Positions 1 to 11,386 of a stretch of 64,000 nucleotides of DNA are shown piece after piece. The notes beneath the pieces are model-generated. The model was not told the origin of the DNA, ran no database searches, and saw only the letters and a program-made list of their open reading frames with translations. How positions within the stretch are numbered: the stretch's first letter is position 1; each line of letters begins with the position of its first letter. The DNA comes from Oasisia sp. SBJ-2009 (Eukaryota; Annelida; Polychaeta; Sabellida; Siboglinidae): positions 26,108,187-26,172,186 of the forward strand of contig OZ024858.1 in NCBI GenBank assembly GCA_964017155.1, in the 5' to 3' direction. A program made the translations under genes and the position numbers.

Positions 1-90
1 TTTTCATTTGACGACTGGGCAACTGTCAACTGGGCAACTATCAGTTCTCCCATTAACCAGCACTGACCAGTAGTGACCGCTAGTGACCAG

Positions 91-640
91 TGTGTTGACT
101 GGTGCATTGACCATTGTGAAGACCGGTGACTGTGTAGACCGGTGTGTTGACCAATCGATGTGTTGACTGCTGTGTAGATTGGTGTGTAGACCAGTGTGTT
201 GACCGGTGTGTTGAATGGTGTGTTGACTGGTGTGTAGACTGATCTGTTGACTGGTGTGTTGATCAATCTGTTGACTGGTGTGTACACCGGTGTGTGTTGA
301 ATGGTGTGTTGACTGGTGTTTTGACCGATGTGTTGACCGGTATGTTGACCGATGTGTTAACTGGTGTGTAAACTGGTGTGTTGACTGCTATGTAGACTGG
401 TGTGTAGACCGGTGTGTAGACCGGTGTGTTGACCGGTGTGTTGAATGGTATGTTGACTAGTGTGTTGACTGGTATGTTAACCAGTGTGTAGACCGGTGTG
501 TTGACCGCTGTGTAGACCGGTGTTTAGACCGGTGTGTTGAATGGTGTGTTGACTGGTGTTTCGACCGGTATGTTGACCGGTGTTTCGACCGGTATGTTGA
601 CCGGTGTGTGTTGATCGGTGTGTTGACGAGTGTGTTGTGT
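91..640. repeat. 12-bp minisatellite, GTGTGTTGACCG type
   Basis: About 45 degenerate units of GTGTGTTGACCG, GTGTGTAGACCG and GTGTGTTGAATG. It fills the visible end of the CEP112 intron and stops about ten bases before the acceptor of the exon at 651. Because 12 is divisible by 3, it creates spurious open frames on both strands. Most units hold a TTGAC or TAGAC word that fits the loose branch-point pattern yUnAy. The first 90 bases hold similar, more diverged GTGACC words. Confidence 0.9.
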
Positions 641-650
641 TTGCTGACAG

Positions 651-740
651 ACTCTACAGGAAGCCCTGGAGCAAGAGCACAGTCGCTTGCGGCAGGCGGA
701 GCGGACGCTGTCTCAGCAGCAGCAGTGGTACGAGGAACAG
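651..740 (+). CDS. CEP112: CEP112-like coding exon (antepenultimate)
   Basis: Ninety bases, 30 codons, open in the frame that continues into the next two exons. The acceptor is a GT-rich tract ending TTGCTGACAG; the donor is GAACAG followed by GTAGGA. It encodes a charged, Gln-rich helix (QEALEQEHSRLRQAERTLSQ) typical of coiled coil. The exon is bounded on both sides by tandem arrays: a 12-bp array upstream and a 62-bp array that starts at its donor. Confidence 0.8.
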
Positions 741-3700
741 GTAGGACCTCACAGCCTTCACTTTCACGTCTCATCACTCATAAACTAATTGCCTAGGAGC
801 AGGTAGGACCTCACAGCCTTCACTTTCACTTCTCATCACTCATAAATAAACTAATTGCCTAGGAGCAGGTAGGACCTCACAGCCTTCACTTTCACTTCTC
901 ATCACTCATAAACTAATTGCCTAGGAGCAGGTAGGACCTCACAGCCTTCACTTTCACTTCTCATCACTCATAAACTAATTGCCTAGGAGCAGGTAGGACC
1001 TCACAGCCTTCACTTTCACTTCTCATCACTCATAAACTAATTGCCTAGGAGCAGGTAGGACCTCACAGCCTTCACTTTCACATATAATATTTAATGTGGA
1101 TGTTGTAAAGTTTCTGGAGAATGTGGCCATGTCCCATGTACATATACTATGCATTTTTCTAGTGTGAAAAATCGCTATCAATGAATGAAATCAAATTTTT
1201 TTGCATACATTCACATGTATAATTTTGTATAAATTTATATGTATTTAAAATGTTGATAGCAGTAAAAAGCAAGCACTTCTGATGCCTGTAGTTCTCATGC
1301 TAACAAGTTAGACGATCTGTTTCAATATAGGTATATTTAGTAGCCTGATAGATGGCGCCACTTGACCAGGTGGAGTGTTAGTGTATTTTCCCTTCTCCAG
1401 GTGGCGTGTCTGTGTTGTGTCTTTCCCGTGCTATTGTTTGTCTCTGCGTATGTGTCAGCAGCTGATGTTTGTCAGCCAGTTTCATCAGCAGTGGAGTAGC
1501 TGGCTTCCAGACATGCAGTTAATTCCACATCATTGAGACCAACTAACATTTTATTCCAATTCCACCCACACTACACAAGTTTCGATACTGATTCCTGTCT
1601 GTGTCAGTATTAGGTGCCAGTGGTGTCAATGTTAGGTGTTAGTGGTGTCAGTATTAGGTGTCAGTGGTGTTAATGTTAGGTGTTAGTGGTGTCAGTATTA
1701 GGTGTCAGTGGTGTCAGTGTTAGGTGTTAGTGTTGTCAGTATTAGGTGTCAGTGGTGTTAATGTTAGGTGTTAGTGGTCTCAGTATTAGGTGCCAGTGGT
1801 GTCAGTGTTAGGTGTTAGTGGTGTCAGTATTAGGTGTCAGTGGTGTTAATGTTAGGTGTTAGTGGTCTCAGTATTAGGTGCCAGTGGTGTCAGTGTTAGG
1901 TGTTAGTGGTGTCAGTATTAGGTGTCAGTGGTGTTAATGTTAGGTGTTAGTGGTCTCAGTATTAGGTGCCAGTTGTGTCAGTGTTAGGTGTTAGTGGTGT
2001 CAGTATTAGGTGTCAGTGGTGTTAAAGTTAGGTGTTAGTGGTCTCAGTATTAGGTGTCAGTGGTGTAAGTGTTAGGTGTTAGTGCTGTCAATTTTAGGTG
2101 TCAGTGGTGTCAGTGTTAGATGTTAGTGATGTGAGTATTAGGTGTCAGTGGTGTCAGTGTTAGGTGTTAGTGGTGTTAATATTAGGTGTTAGTGGTCTCA
2201 GTATTAGGTGTCAGTGGTGTTAATGTTAGGTGTTAGTGGTCTCAGTATTAGGTGTCAGTGGTGTCAGTGTTAGGTGTTAGTGGTGTCAGTATTAGGTGCC
2301 AGTGGTGTTAGGTGTTAGTGGTGTCAGTATTATGTGTCAGTGGTGTCAGTGTTAGGTGTTAGTGGTGTCAGTATTAGGTGTCAGTGTTAGGTGTTATTGG
2401 TGTCAGTATTAGGTGTCAGTGGTGTTAATGTTAGGTGTTAGTGGTGTCAGTATTAGGTGCCACTAGTGTCAATGTTAGGTGTTAGTGGTGTCAGTATTAG
2501 GTGTCAGTAGTGTCCGTTTTAGGTGACAGTGTTTATGCATTGGTGTTAATTATTAGTGTTAGTGATGTCAGTGTTGGGTGATAGTGTTAGGTGTCAGAGG
2601 TGTTAGGTATTGGTGATGTCAGACGTTCAGTGTTAGGTGTCAGTGTTACGAGATAGTGTTATTCATTATTAGTGTTATGTCACAGTGATGTTATATTGTT
2701 AATGTTTGGTGTTACTGTTTGCTCACAGTAGTGTCAGTGTTGGGTGACAGTGTTGGGTGTCAGGGGTGTTAGGTGTTGGTGGTGTCAGACGTTCAGTATT
2801 AGGTGACAGTGTTAAGGTGATAGTGTTATGTCACAGTGATGTTATATTCTTAATGTTTGGTGTTAGTGTTTGGTGACACTGGTGTCAGTGTTGGGTGACA
2901 GTGTTGGGTGACGGTGGCTCAAGGTCTCAGTCAAGCCCCCAGTGTCCTCACCAGGCACCAGGTCTGATTCAATCTGTCATGACACGCTGTCAGCCTGTCA
3001 CTTCAAAGACATGTCACTTACCTTCAAAGAGCAAAGTCAACTTGATGGACTGTCATCATCAGTGGTGACATTTTAAAACAAGCTTTGTTACATAGACAGG
3101 GACAAATTGCTCGAACTCAATGTCAGTTGTCTCATGTATTGGCATCATTGTCACCATTGATGTCATCACAATAATTGTCATCATAACATTGTTATCAATT
3201 ATTGTGTATTGTAATATCATTAGTCAACACATTAGCAACCACATAATGTCACACAATATTGCACCTGATTTCTAAAACTGTCCAATTAATTAATTGATTA
3301 ATTTATAAATTATATGTAATCAAAATATATGTACATAACATATTTGTGGTAATAATACCATTATTAAAATTCATTGTTAGTCAGTTGTTATTAGTTGGCA
3401 TATTTTGACAGAAACATATGTTTATATAAACAATAAAAATGTATGTAGGCAACATGTGTGTGGCTTCATTCGATAGAAATGTCCGTTGTGCTTAAAATAA
3501 TCACTGAGAGACCAGGGGAACAGGAATGATGTTATTGCAAAAATAAGACATGTCAAAATGACACTGTGACCTGGATGTTTGACAGAATATTGACCTGATT
3601 AGTTTAGGTAATTGTATTATTTCATAAAACATCACAAATATAAATGCACATAATTAAAAAAATCAGCGACCCAATTTGTTCTGTACACATCTCAAAGAGG

Positions 3701-6700
3701 TCCTCTTGATTTAAACAGCTCGTCTTTTCCAAATAATGATTAAACATTAAATGAAACTATTTTGGTGTGGCCACGCTCATCCCCGTTCGTTTTTATCCAA
3801 ATAGCCGTCTTAAAATAATTTTCTTCTCGGGTGTTCATGAAGTATAAATACTACTCCTGTGAAGATCACCCTTATATAACGCTGTGTGTGCCTCGTAGAT
3901 TTGGAATCAATTTCTACTTCTCAGCTGTGAGGTTACAAAGCTGATCAGGCAGTGTTTGATGCGCTCTAATCCATTTCCTTGGAACAACATCAAAGACTGC
4001 CCTGACATCTGCTGCCAGGCGATGGCGTTTGCCGATCACCAGAGAAAGATTGGCCAATACCTCGGGGTGTACTTACACGTCTATTTCATTTGTTCCGCGG
4101 CTGGAGCAGTGCATTGCTCCAGTGGACATTGCCATCAATCCAGCTCCGCCTCCAAGGTGGCATTCGGCAGGCGATGGCTGCATCTTGTGGTGTAGAAATA
4201 ATCGAGACCACACAGCCTCACATTGCTCGACTGGCCACAACAGACACGGCTCGACACGACATCTCGTCACACAACATTTGGTCACGAGTTTTTCGTCACC
4301 TGATGTTTGGTCAGCTGACATTTGGTCACACGAAATTTGGTCACGCGAAATTTGGTCATATGACATTTGGTCACACATTTGGTCACATGACATTCAGTCA
4401 CACAACATTTGGTCACACGGCAATTGGTCACACAAACATTTGGTCGCATGACATTTGGTCAAACGACATAGGTCACATGACATTTGGTCTCACGACATAG
4501 GTCACATGACATTTAGTCACACAACAATTGGTCACATGGCAATTGGTCACACAACATTTGGTCACATGGCAATTGGTCACGCAACATTTGGTCCCACAAC
4601 ATTTGGCCCCATGACGTTTGGTCACACATTTGGTGTCACAACATTTGGTTTCACAACATTTGGTCACAAGACATTTGGTCACACAACATTCGGTCACACG
4701 ACATTTGGTCACACAACATTTAAAGTAACACTCTTATTTAGTAAACATTTCTGTTTTTTTTCCTACCAGTGTTAAGGTTCACATTATCAAACCTGACCTG
4801 ATTGCTCACAGTGTTACTCATGCTTTGTGCAGATGTTGTCAACTATTTCAACTGTCCAGTGGTCAGTCAGAGACATTGGACATTGCTTGTGACAACCACA
4901 CAGGCCAAATACAGCATTGCAAAAAAGAAGCGTATGAATTTTTTAGTGGTGTTAATGGGATCACTCAGGTTATATAAAATTATATTTGTTTAGGTTTAAG
5001 ATGGATATAATTAGGTCATAGTAGTAATATTTAAAGAATTACTTATTGTAGAGCGCAGTGGCTCAGGGGTAGAGCTTCGGACTCTCGACTACAAGAACCC
5101 GGGTTCGAATCCTGGCTGCGGCGTTAAAACCTTGGGCAAGTTTTTTCACTCTACATTGCTCCAGTTCACTCAGCTGAATAAATGAGTACCCGGCTATAGA
5201 CCGTGGTGGATATGTGTATGAGCAGCCTTCGCGCATTAATTGTAGCATGGCTGGATGCTTCCCAGAGAAGCTGAGATGGTGTTTGAGTGAACAGGTCTGT
5301 CCGGGAAGTAAAGTGTAAAGCGCTTTGAGCGGTCCTGAGGAATGAATATTGCGCTATATAAGAACTGCCTTTACTTTACTTTACTATTAGTGCTGGTATA
5401 CTTGAAAAATCTGAGCTCAATGGTGCAATAAAATCAAAGGATTCAGCATTCTCATGAAAAAGTCATACAATTTGAAAGTCAAGGCAGTATTAAAACGATA
5501 CATTTGTAATGAAATGTACAGTATCAAAATGTTCAAAAACCAGCTCACTGACCTTGGATCAGATAAACTGATTAAATGTGAATGGTTATTTCTGGATTAG
5601 TGTATGTTAATTGCACCCATGGGAAGAATCCCGGTGGATTAATCTCTGCTTTATGTAGGAGGCAACCCACGTGGATCAATATGCCTGGATTAGTTTTTTA
5701 ATTAACCCTCATTAGTCTGTTGATTAGGTACCCTGGGTTAATCTTGTAATTTATCCGTATGGATTAGTTAATCTCTTATGGTTCTCATGTCTTGCTTAAC
5801 CATCTGAATCTGTAGCCGTGGATTTACCCGTGGACCTTGAACCTTTCCTGTACAGATGTCGTGTAATTGAGTGTAATGATAGGGTGATACTTCTCCATGG
5901 ACCATCTTTAGGGAGACAGGGTAAGGGTTCCCTTGGTCAGTGCCTGGGTATGGCCTACCGGTAGTTCGATATTCCCCACATATATTAGTGCACAAGTGCA
6001 ACATACATATGCACGCACACAGCCGTGCACAAACACACACACACACATCCACATGTTTAGTAACTTGCTTTTTTTATTTTATACTCATGTGAACAGTAGC
6101 CATATTAGGCATGAAAACGTCATGCACAGATACATTATATATACTGTGTCTGTAGTCCAAATGGGCCAATCTAGTACAGTGAAGTACTCCATGACACTGC
6201 GACCTTGGGCCATGTATATTCTGACTCTCCCCATGACATTAATAATAATAACCAATATGATGATAACTTTTTATCCTTCAATATCCTCGAAGATTGATCT
6301 CAGTGGCGTGACAAAACCAAGGGATTAAGTAATCTTGTAATCGTATAGCAATGCACGAGTCGTTGGATGATGGTGCTAGGAATCTAAGGCAGCTTTAAAA
6401 AGATAGATTTTTAGAATGAAGTTATATTTCTTTCTAATTTAACACTGACAGGAAGTGAATTCCACAGAGTTGGTGCGGCAACAGAGAAAGCTTGGGTTCC
6501 AGCTTTCGTTTTCACCCAAGGAATGTAAAGAGGGTTAGATTCAGTTTGTTAGCAACCTTCTCTAGTCCTCCTAGGTTCTGTGAATGATATCTGGTAAAAT
6601 ATACTGAATATATTGATCAACTTGTCAAATTTCCAACAAATATAATCAATACCCAAATGTTAACTTTATATACAAACTTATTAAATACTATTAGCAGTCA

Positions 6701-9700
6701 GCAGTAAACCTTGCACTAATTTTCTGAGCACACCGTGACAAGCAGATAGAAATATACAGCAACTGAGGGAACTACAGGTACAGACACTGGTCAGTAACAA
6801 TACAGGCAACATAAAAAACAACAGATGTTTCGACTGATTGCAATTAACATCAGCCTTATTGTAGAGTCAACTTTAAAGGGCCTCTCCAAAGGGCGGTTTG
6901 TTTGTTCAGTTCAATGACCTCAGTCCTGATTACATCGCAACAAATAACCCATCAAAACATTCTCAATATTTATCACGGTTAGGTTTTTATCCAGTGGCTT
7001 AAAGACATTGCTTGTTAATCAGCGCCTGCCTGCCTGCTTTGATCTTCTAACTGTGTATTCTATCAGTGTTTGTCAAGTCAATTTCGATTCACTCGTGTGG
7101 AATGAAAGACATTTATCCTCTGGGTAGCAAAGCCAGCTGCGGCACTTAAGGAATAATTCTGTTTCCTTCGTTAAATCAAACATTGGCCCCACAAACGTTG
7201 TTCGTTATTATCTTGCAACATTGCCTGGACTCCAAAATGGCTACAATACATAGTTCCTATTGGGTGCAATTATAAACAAAGTTAATCAAATTAGGAACAG
7301 ATAAATACATTGGTGACAAATTGCTTTGATGATATTACCTTTTGTCTGGAAAAATTAACTGCTACTTTTTGTCAGTGACGCATCCGATGATCGATATTAG
7401 TCTGTGTACTTCTGTAATGGTGGGTGACATCCTTTGATCATTGCTGTTTTTCCTAAATGAAATATTGTGAATCGGTTTTGTGGAAATAGAAATGTGTCGG
7501 GCATTTTGAAAAATTACAACAAGGAAGCATTTTTAAACAGTAATTTACAGGCAATATGGTTTAAGGCCGTTTCTAATGGAATATGCCCATCTTGTCGCAT
7601 CTCTTGCGCCAGGCGTACGACATGTCTCCGCCAGAGTAACATATGCTGTGTGGCGCTGACGGTTTAATCAGCACTCGCAGTGTCTTTGAAGTCGCCATCC
7701 TTCAGTTTCCCTAGCCACAAAGCCAGTGTCTTAATTAATTGTTAAGGAAACTATTGATCAATTTGCATGGCTGTCTCACATTAGTGCCTTTGATGTAGGC
7801 TTCTGTGCAGTTTTATGTCAGTTGTAAATGTTCGTATGAGTCGTTGTGACATAAGGTATGTTGTATAGCGGCCCTGGATACACCTATTGTTGGAGCAGTC
7901 CGCCAAGGAGATTCTGCCATCAAGGAGACTATGTCTCTACGTTACTGGAACTGGTGCTAAATTCAGAACAATAGATCAGACAGGGTCTGAGCCAAAAGTT
8001 GAGGCAATACTGTCCAGATATGATCTCATAAACATGGTCCGCCAGTCTTGGATCTGTGTTTCTTCTTCCATATACTGGACTGGGCCCTTTCCGGGTGTTA
8101 AAAGTTCAATCAAAGCTTGTGTGCTTCGGGGGTGGGGGGGGGGGGGGTGTACATGCTCTCTTAAAAGTTAATATAAACAAATTATATTAACTAATTAAAA
8201 TTAAAACATTAATAAATTTATTCTATGGACCTATGGTGATTAAAAAAATGTATTATTATGATGTACATAGTCTTATGAAGAAATTAAAGCAGATGTTGAG
8301 GCCCGAAGTTTGTCTCACATAGGTGGACTTTGTTTGGTAAATAAAGTGAGGCCTTTAGACCTTCACTGTCTCCGTACCTTTTCTCTCACTCTCCCCTAAC
8401 CCTGCTAACCAGCTTCATATCTCAGTCAGGGTGTTCCTCTCCTTCTCCCACTGTCACCATCAGTGTACAGTTGTCAGGTAAGAACACTGACAGTAACTAC
8501 CATGATGTGTTAGAACAATGTCAGGTTTGGTCATCAACTAAATTAAATCGCCAGCTGAAATGTCAGATGACAAGGGTTGGCCCTGCATTGATTAGATGAC
8601 TGGGAAGTCGGTTCAGAAAGTCTTGTCATTGCTATGTTGGAACCACTGTGTTATAGTCACTTGGTCACCTGGTCAGCTGGTCACCTGGTCACATGATCAC
8701 CTGGTCACCTGGCCACCTGGCCACCTGGCCACATGGTCAATTTTGTTTGACTGTTTGACTCTGCTCAATTCTGGTTGACTGTTTGACTCTGCTCAATTCT
8801 GGTTGACTGTTTGACTCTGCTCAATTGTGGCTGACTGTTTGACTCTGCTCGACTGTGGTTGACTGTTTGACTGCTCGACTGTGGTTGACTGTTTGACTCT
8901 GCTTGACTCTGGTTGACTGTTTGACTCTGCTCGACTCTGGTTGACTGTTTGACTCTGCTCAACTCTGGTTGACTGTTTGACTCTGCTCGACTCTAGTTGA
9001 CTGTTTGACTGCTCGACTCTGGTTGACCGTTTGACTCTGGTTGACTGTTTGACTCTGCTCAATTCTGGTTGACTGTTTGACTCTGCTCGATTCTGGTTGA
9101 CTGTTTGACTCTGCTCGATTCTGGTTGACTGTTTGACTCTGCTCAATTCTGGTTGACTGTTGGACTCTGCTCAATTCTGGTTGACTGTTGGACTCTGCTC
9201 GACTCTGCTCGACTCTGCTCGACTCTGGTTAACTGTTTGACTCTGCTCGACTCTGGTTGACTGTTTGACTCTGCTCGACTCTGGTTGACTGTTTGACTCT
9301 GCTCGACTCTGGTTGACTGTTTGACTCTGCTCGACTCTGGTTGACTGTTTGACTCTGCTCGACTCTGGTTGACTGTTTGACTCTGCTCGACTCTGGTTGA
9401 CTGTTTGACTCTGCTTAACTATGGTTGACTGTTTGACTCTGCTCAAATCTGGTTGACTGTTTGACTGCTCAAATCTGGTTGACTGTTTGACTCTGCTTAA
9501 CTCTGGTTGACTGTTTGACTCTGCTCGATTCTGGTTGACTGTTTGACTCTGCTTGTCTCTGGTTGACTGTTTGACTCTGCTCGACTGAGGTTGACTGTTT
9601 GACTCTGCTCGACTCTGGTTGACTGTTTGACTCTGCTTGACTCTGGCTGACTGTTTGATTCTGCTTGACTGTTTGACTCTGCTTGACTCTACTTGACTGT

Positions 9701-11253
9701 TTGACTCTGCTTGACTCTGCTTGACTCTGCTTGACTCTGCTTGACTCTGCTTGACTCTGCTTGACTCTGCTTGACTCTGCTTGACTCTGCTTGATTGTTT
9801 GACTCTGCTCAACTCTGGTTGACTGTTTGACTCTGCTCGACTCCGTTTGACAGGTTGACTCAGACTAAGTGATGTTTCTGTCTGTTACAGTTGGTTGCTC
9901 TGCGAGGTCAGTATGAAGACAAGATCCGCGGTCTCATTCCCGCGACCATCAGACAGGTGAGACAGACACTAGTACTGGACCCTCTCACTTGGCACGTCCT
10001 CTTTCTGGCAGTAGAGCCCAATGCTGGCCCCAGATGGTTGCCAAGTGTCAAAATGCATTTATGATTACTGTTGTATAAATACATGTGTTAGCAGTGGTTT
10101 AGTCATTACTGTTTTAGCGAGAACAATTCATTGTTGTATGCAGTGGCATCACCTGTTGAACGGAATTTATGTCAGTACATAGAAACTACTACATCGTACA
10201 TACATATGCTACTGGGGACATCAGAACTGGGTATTGGTTGTTGTTTTGGAAGCCATTTTGAATTTGTACAAATTGCAAGTTTATAAGACTACACCCTGAC
10301 TGGTGCAGTGCTCTTGTCTTGCTCTTGCCCTGCTCATGCAGTGCTCTTGCTCTTGCCCTGCTCATGGACCAGTGGAACATGTAAAACTGTCTGTTGGTTT
10401 ACTTCAAGACAATGTTTATTTTTAATCTGTAATCGTTTGTCAGTATAATATACTGGTCAATTATGCATGCTTGCCTTTGTGTAGACGCATGCACCTGTGC
10501 GTGGGTCTTTTTCTTCCAGCTTCACTTCCTGTGACTTTGCATGTGATTTGGTTTCGTAAATTTTCTTCCAGCTCTGCTTTCTGCGACTTCATTTCTGTAA
10601 CTTTCTCTTGCGACTTTACTTCCTGTAATTTTATTACCCGTTATTTTTCCTGTGCATTAATTTTCTGCTAATCTGATTCCTATGTGTGTTTCCTTTAACT
10701 GTATTTGTTTATATTAATAAAGTTTATTCACTTCACTGGCAGCCCAAGCGGCTGAATAGTACAATAAGAACATTATGGTTGATAACAAATTCATTAATGT
10801 ATAGTAAAACTATTTAAGAAAGCATAACAATATCTGAAAGTGTTACTAATTAGAATGTCTAGTAAAATTAAAGCGATAAAAATGTTGGATAGGTAAACTG
10901 TAAATTTTCTCTAATATGAATATATACATTTAGGTAAATTAAAGCATAAAAAAACAAAAATATTCAGCAAACTATATTATTATAAATGACTAAAAAATTA
11001 CACCTCGACTAAAAAATTACATGACTAAAAAATACCACTCAATAAAATAAAATAAATTGTGTTCCCGCAGGAGTTGGAGGACACGATCTCGTCCCTCAAG
11101 TCCCAGGTGAGCTCCCTCCAACAGCACGCTGTCATCCTGCAGGAGGAGCTCGACCTCGTCCGCCACTCCACCTACGCCAACAACCACCTGGTGGCCGCCA
11201 GCAGCACTACAAGCACCTTGATCGGCTCGTCGCTGTCACTGAAGACCAGCTGA
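651..11253 (+). CDS. CEP112: CEP112-like centrosomal coiled-coil protein, 3' end (gene-level entry)
   Basis: Partial gene; the 5' part lies before the window. Coding exons are join(651..740, 9891..9956, 11071..11253), all junctions phase 0, giving 112 residues and a TGA stop. The peptide is a Glu/Gln/Leu-rich coiled coil, then a short linker with GLIPATIRQ, then a second helix beginning ELEDTISSLKSQV and containing LQEELDLV. That last block is what I remember as the conserved C-terminus of CEP112 (CCDC46), a centrosomal coiled-coil protein. After it comes a Ser/Thr-rich tail of about 30 residues that I do not recognise. Adjacency to Axin supports the call, because human CEP112 neighbours AXIN2. 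The gene converges on Axin. Its introns carry minisatellites touching the splice sites. The alternative is another centrosomal coiled-coil protein. Confidence 0.8.
741..1085 (+). repeat. 62-bp minisatellite duplicating the CEP112 splice donor
   Basis: The repeat begins exactly at the donor of the exon ending at 740. The word GTAGGACCTCACAGCC recurs at 741, 803, 869, 931, 993 and 1055. Spacing is 62 bases except one 66-base unit with a 4-base insertion. Each later copy is preceded by GAGCAG, closely matching the true exon end GAACAG. The array therefore offers six donor-like sites. Using a later one would read into TAA and TAG codons within the unit. Confidence 0.95.
1086..1600. other. CEP112 intron, unannotated stretch
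   Basis: AT-rich intronic sequence between two minisatellites. I see no coding exon, RNA gene or recognisable transposon. Confidence 0.6.
1600..2935. repeat. 22-bp minisatellite, GTGTCAGTATTAGGTGTCAGTG type
   Basis: About 60 units of roughly 22 bases, many arranged as alternating 44-base pairs (a GTGTCAGTATTAGG half and a GTGTTAATGTTAGG half). Units degrade after about 2500. It lies inside a CEP112 intron, away from any exon junction I can identify. Confidence 0.9.
2936..4265. other. CEP112 intron, unannotated stretch
   Basis: AT-rich sequence with TGTCA-rich decay of the preceding array at its start. Short open frames near 3956-4265 have no recognisable protein features. Nothing else is supported. 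Confidence 0.5.
4268..4725. repeat. 15-bp minisatellite, GTCACACAACATTTG type
   Basis: About 30 units of 15 bases, varying at CACA/CATG/CACG and CATTTGG/CAATTGG. It is open in several frames (pentapeptide such as GHTTF) because 15 is divisible by 3; the open frames are artefacts of periodicity. Confidence 0.92.
5050..5390 (+). mobile_element. tRNA-derived SINE, nearly intact
   Basis: The head resembles a tRNA. An A-box-like GTGGCTCAGGGGTAGAGC lies near 5059-5076, and a B box GGTTCGAATCC at 5102-5112. The body follows (CACTCTACATTGCTCCAGTT and AAGCGCTTTGAGCGGTCC), then a GCGCTATATAAGAAC stretch and a TTTAC tail at about 5367-5386. Two diverged copies lie near 45 kb. It sits within a CEP112 intron. 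Confidence 0.88.
5991..6052. repeat. CA-rich alternating purine-pyrimidine tract
   Basis: Imperfect CA/GCA dinucleotide tract ending in a run of CACACACACACA. Ordinary microsatellite in a CEP112 intron. Confidence 0.8.
6053..8062. other. CEP112 intron, unannotated stretch with TCF-like words
   Basis: No exon or transposon recognised. Several TCF/LEF-type words occur, including CCTTTGATCA at 7431-7440 and GCTTTGATCTTC near 7037. See the findings. Confidence 0.4.
8063..8175 (+). repeat. Dispersed G-run repeat, copy 1
   Basis: Shares about 110 bases with 47088-47192: CATATACTGGACTGGGCCC, then TTCCGGG, GTTAAAAGT, a CGAAGCTTG-like word, a long G run and ATGCTCTCTTAAAA. Copies are in the same orientation. 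Class unknown; no terminal repeats seen. Confidence 0.8.
8656..8745. repeat. 10-bp repeat, TGGTCACCTG type
   Basis: About eight units of TGGTCACCTG, TGGTCACATG and TGGCCACCTG. It directly precedes the larger 28-bp array. Confidence 0.85.
8745..9850. repeat. 28-bp minisatellite, TTGACTGTTTGACTCTGCTC type
   Basis: About 38 units built from TTGACTGTTTGACTCTGCTC plus GACTCTGG, with a pure TTGACTCTGC run near 9680-9790. It ends about 30 bases before the acceptor of the CEP112 exon at 9891. Each unit combines a TTGAC branch-point-like word with a pyrimidine-rich CTCTGCTC. Long minus-strand frames here are repeat artefacts. Confidence 0.93.
9891..9956 (+). CDS. CEP112: CEP112-like coding exon (penultimate)
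   Basis: Sixty-six bases, 22 codons, phase 0 at both ends. The acceptor is TTTCTGTCTGTTACAG and the donor AGACAG followed by GTGAGA. It encodes LVALRGQYEDKIRG and then LIPATIRQ, the linker before the conserved C-terminal helix. A 1.1-kb minisatellite ends about 30 bases before the acceptor. Confidence 0.8.
9957..11070. other. CEP112 last intron
   Basis: AT-rich with no further exon. A CTCTTGC/CTGCTC-rich patch lies near 10300-10370. The 3' end is an A-rich AATAAA-repeat stretch just before the acceptor. Confidence 0.6.
11071..11253 (+). CDS. CEP112: CEP112-like terminal coding exon with stop
   Basis: The acceptor is TGTGTTCCCGCAG; the reading frame runs phase 0 to a TGA at 11251-11253. The first 30 residues (ELEDTISSLKSQVSSLQ, then LQEELDLV) match the CEP112 C-terminal helix. 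The remaining Ser/Thr-rich residues look unstructured and may be lineage-specific. The exon is GC-rich at third codon positions compared with the flanking AT-rich intron, which supports real coding. Confidence 0.82.
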   Translation, partial: ELEDTISSLKSQVSSLQQHAVILQEELDLVRHSTYANNHLVAASSTTSTLIGSSLSLKTS

Positions 11254-11289
11254 CCGCGAGCAAGTTCGATGATGTAGCCGATGTTAACG

Positions 11290-11386
11290 GTGACACAAAA
11301 TGACGCGGGCAGTGACACAAAATGACACGGGCGGTGACACAAAATGACACGGGCGGTGACACAAAATGACGCAGGCGATGACACAA
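11290..11386 (+). repeat. 22-bp repeat in CEP112 3'UTR
   Basis: Four units and a partial fifth of GTGACACAAAATGACRCGGGC, exactly 22 bases apart. It lies just after the stop codon at 11253, so is probably in the mature mRNA. Confidence 0.9.

Noticed and set aside
5051..5125. Functional tRNA gene
   Set aside because: A and B boxes are present but the cloverleaf is not convincing, the sequence continues into a SINE body and tail, and related copies exist near 45 kb.
8765..9812. Ser/Gln-rich minus-strand frames
   Set aside because: These are translations of the TTGACTCTGC array inside a CEP112 intron.
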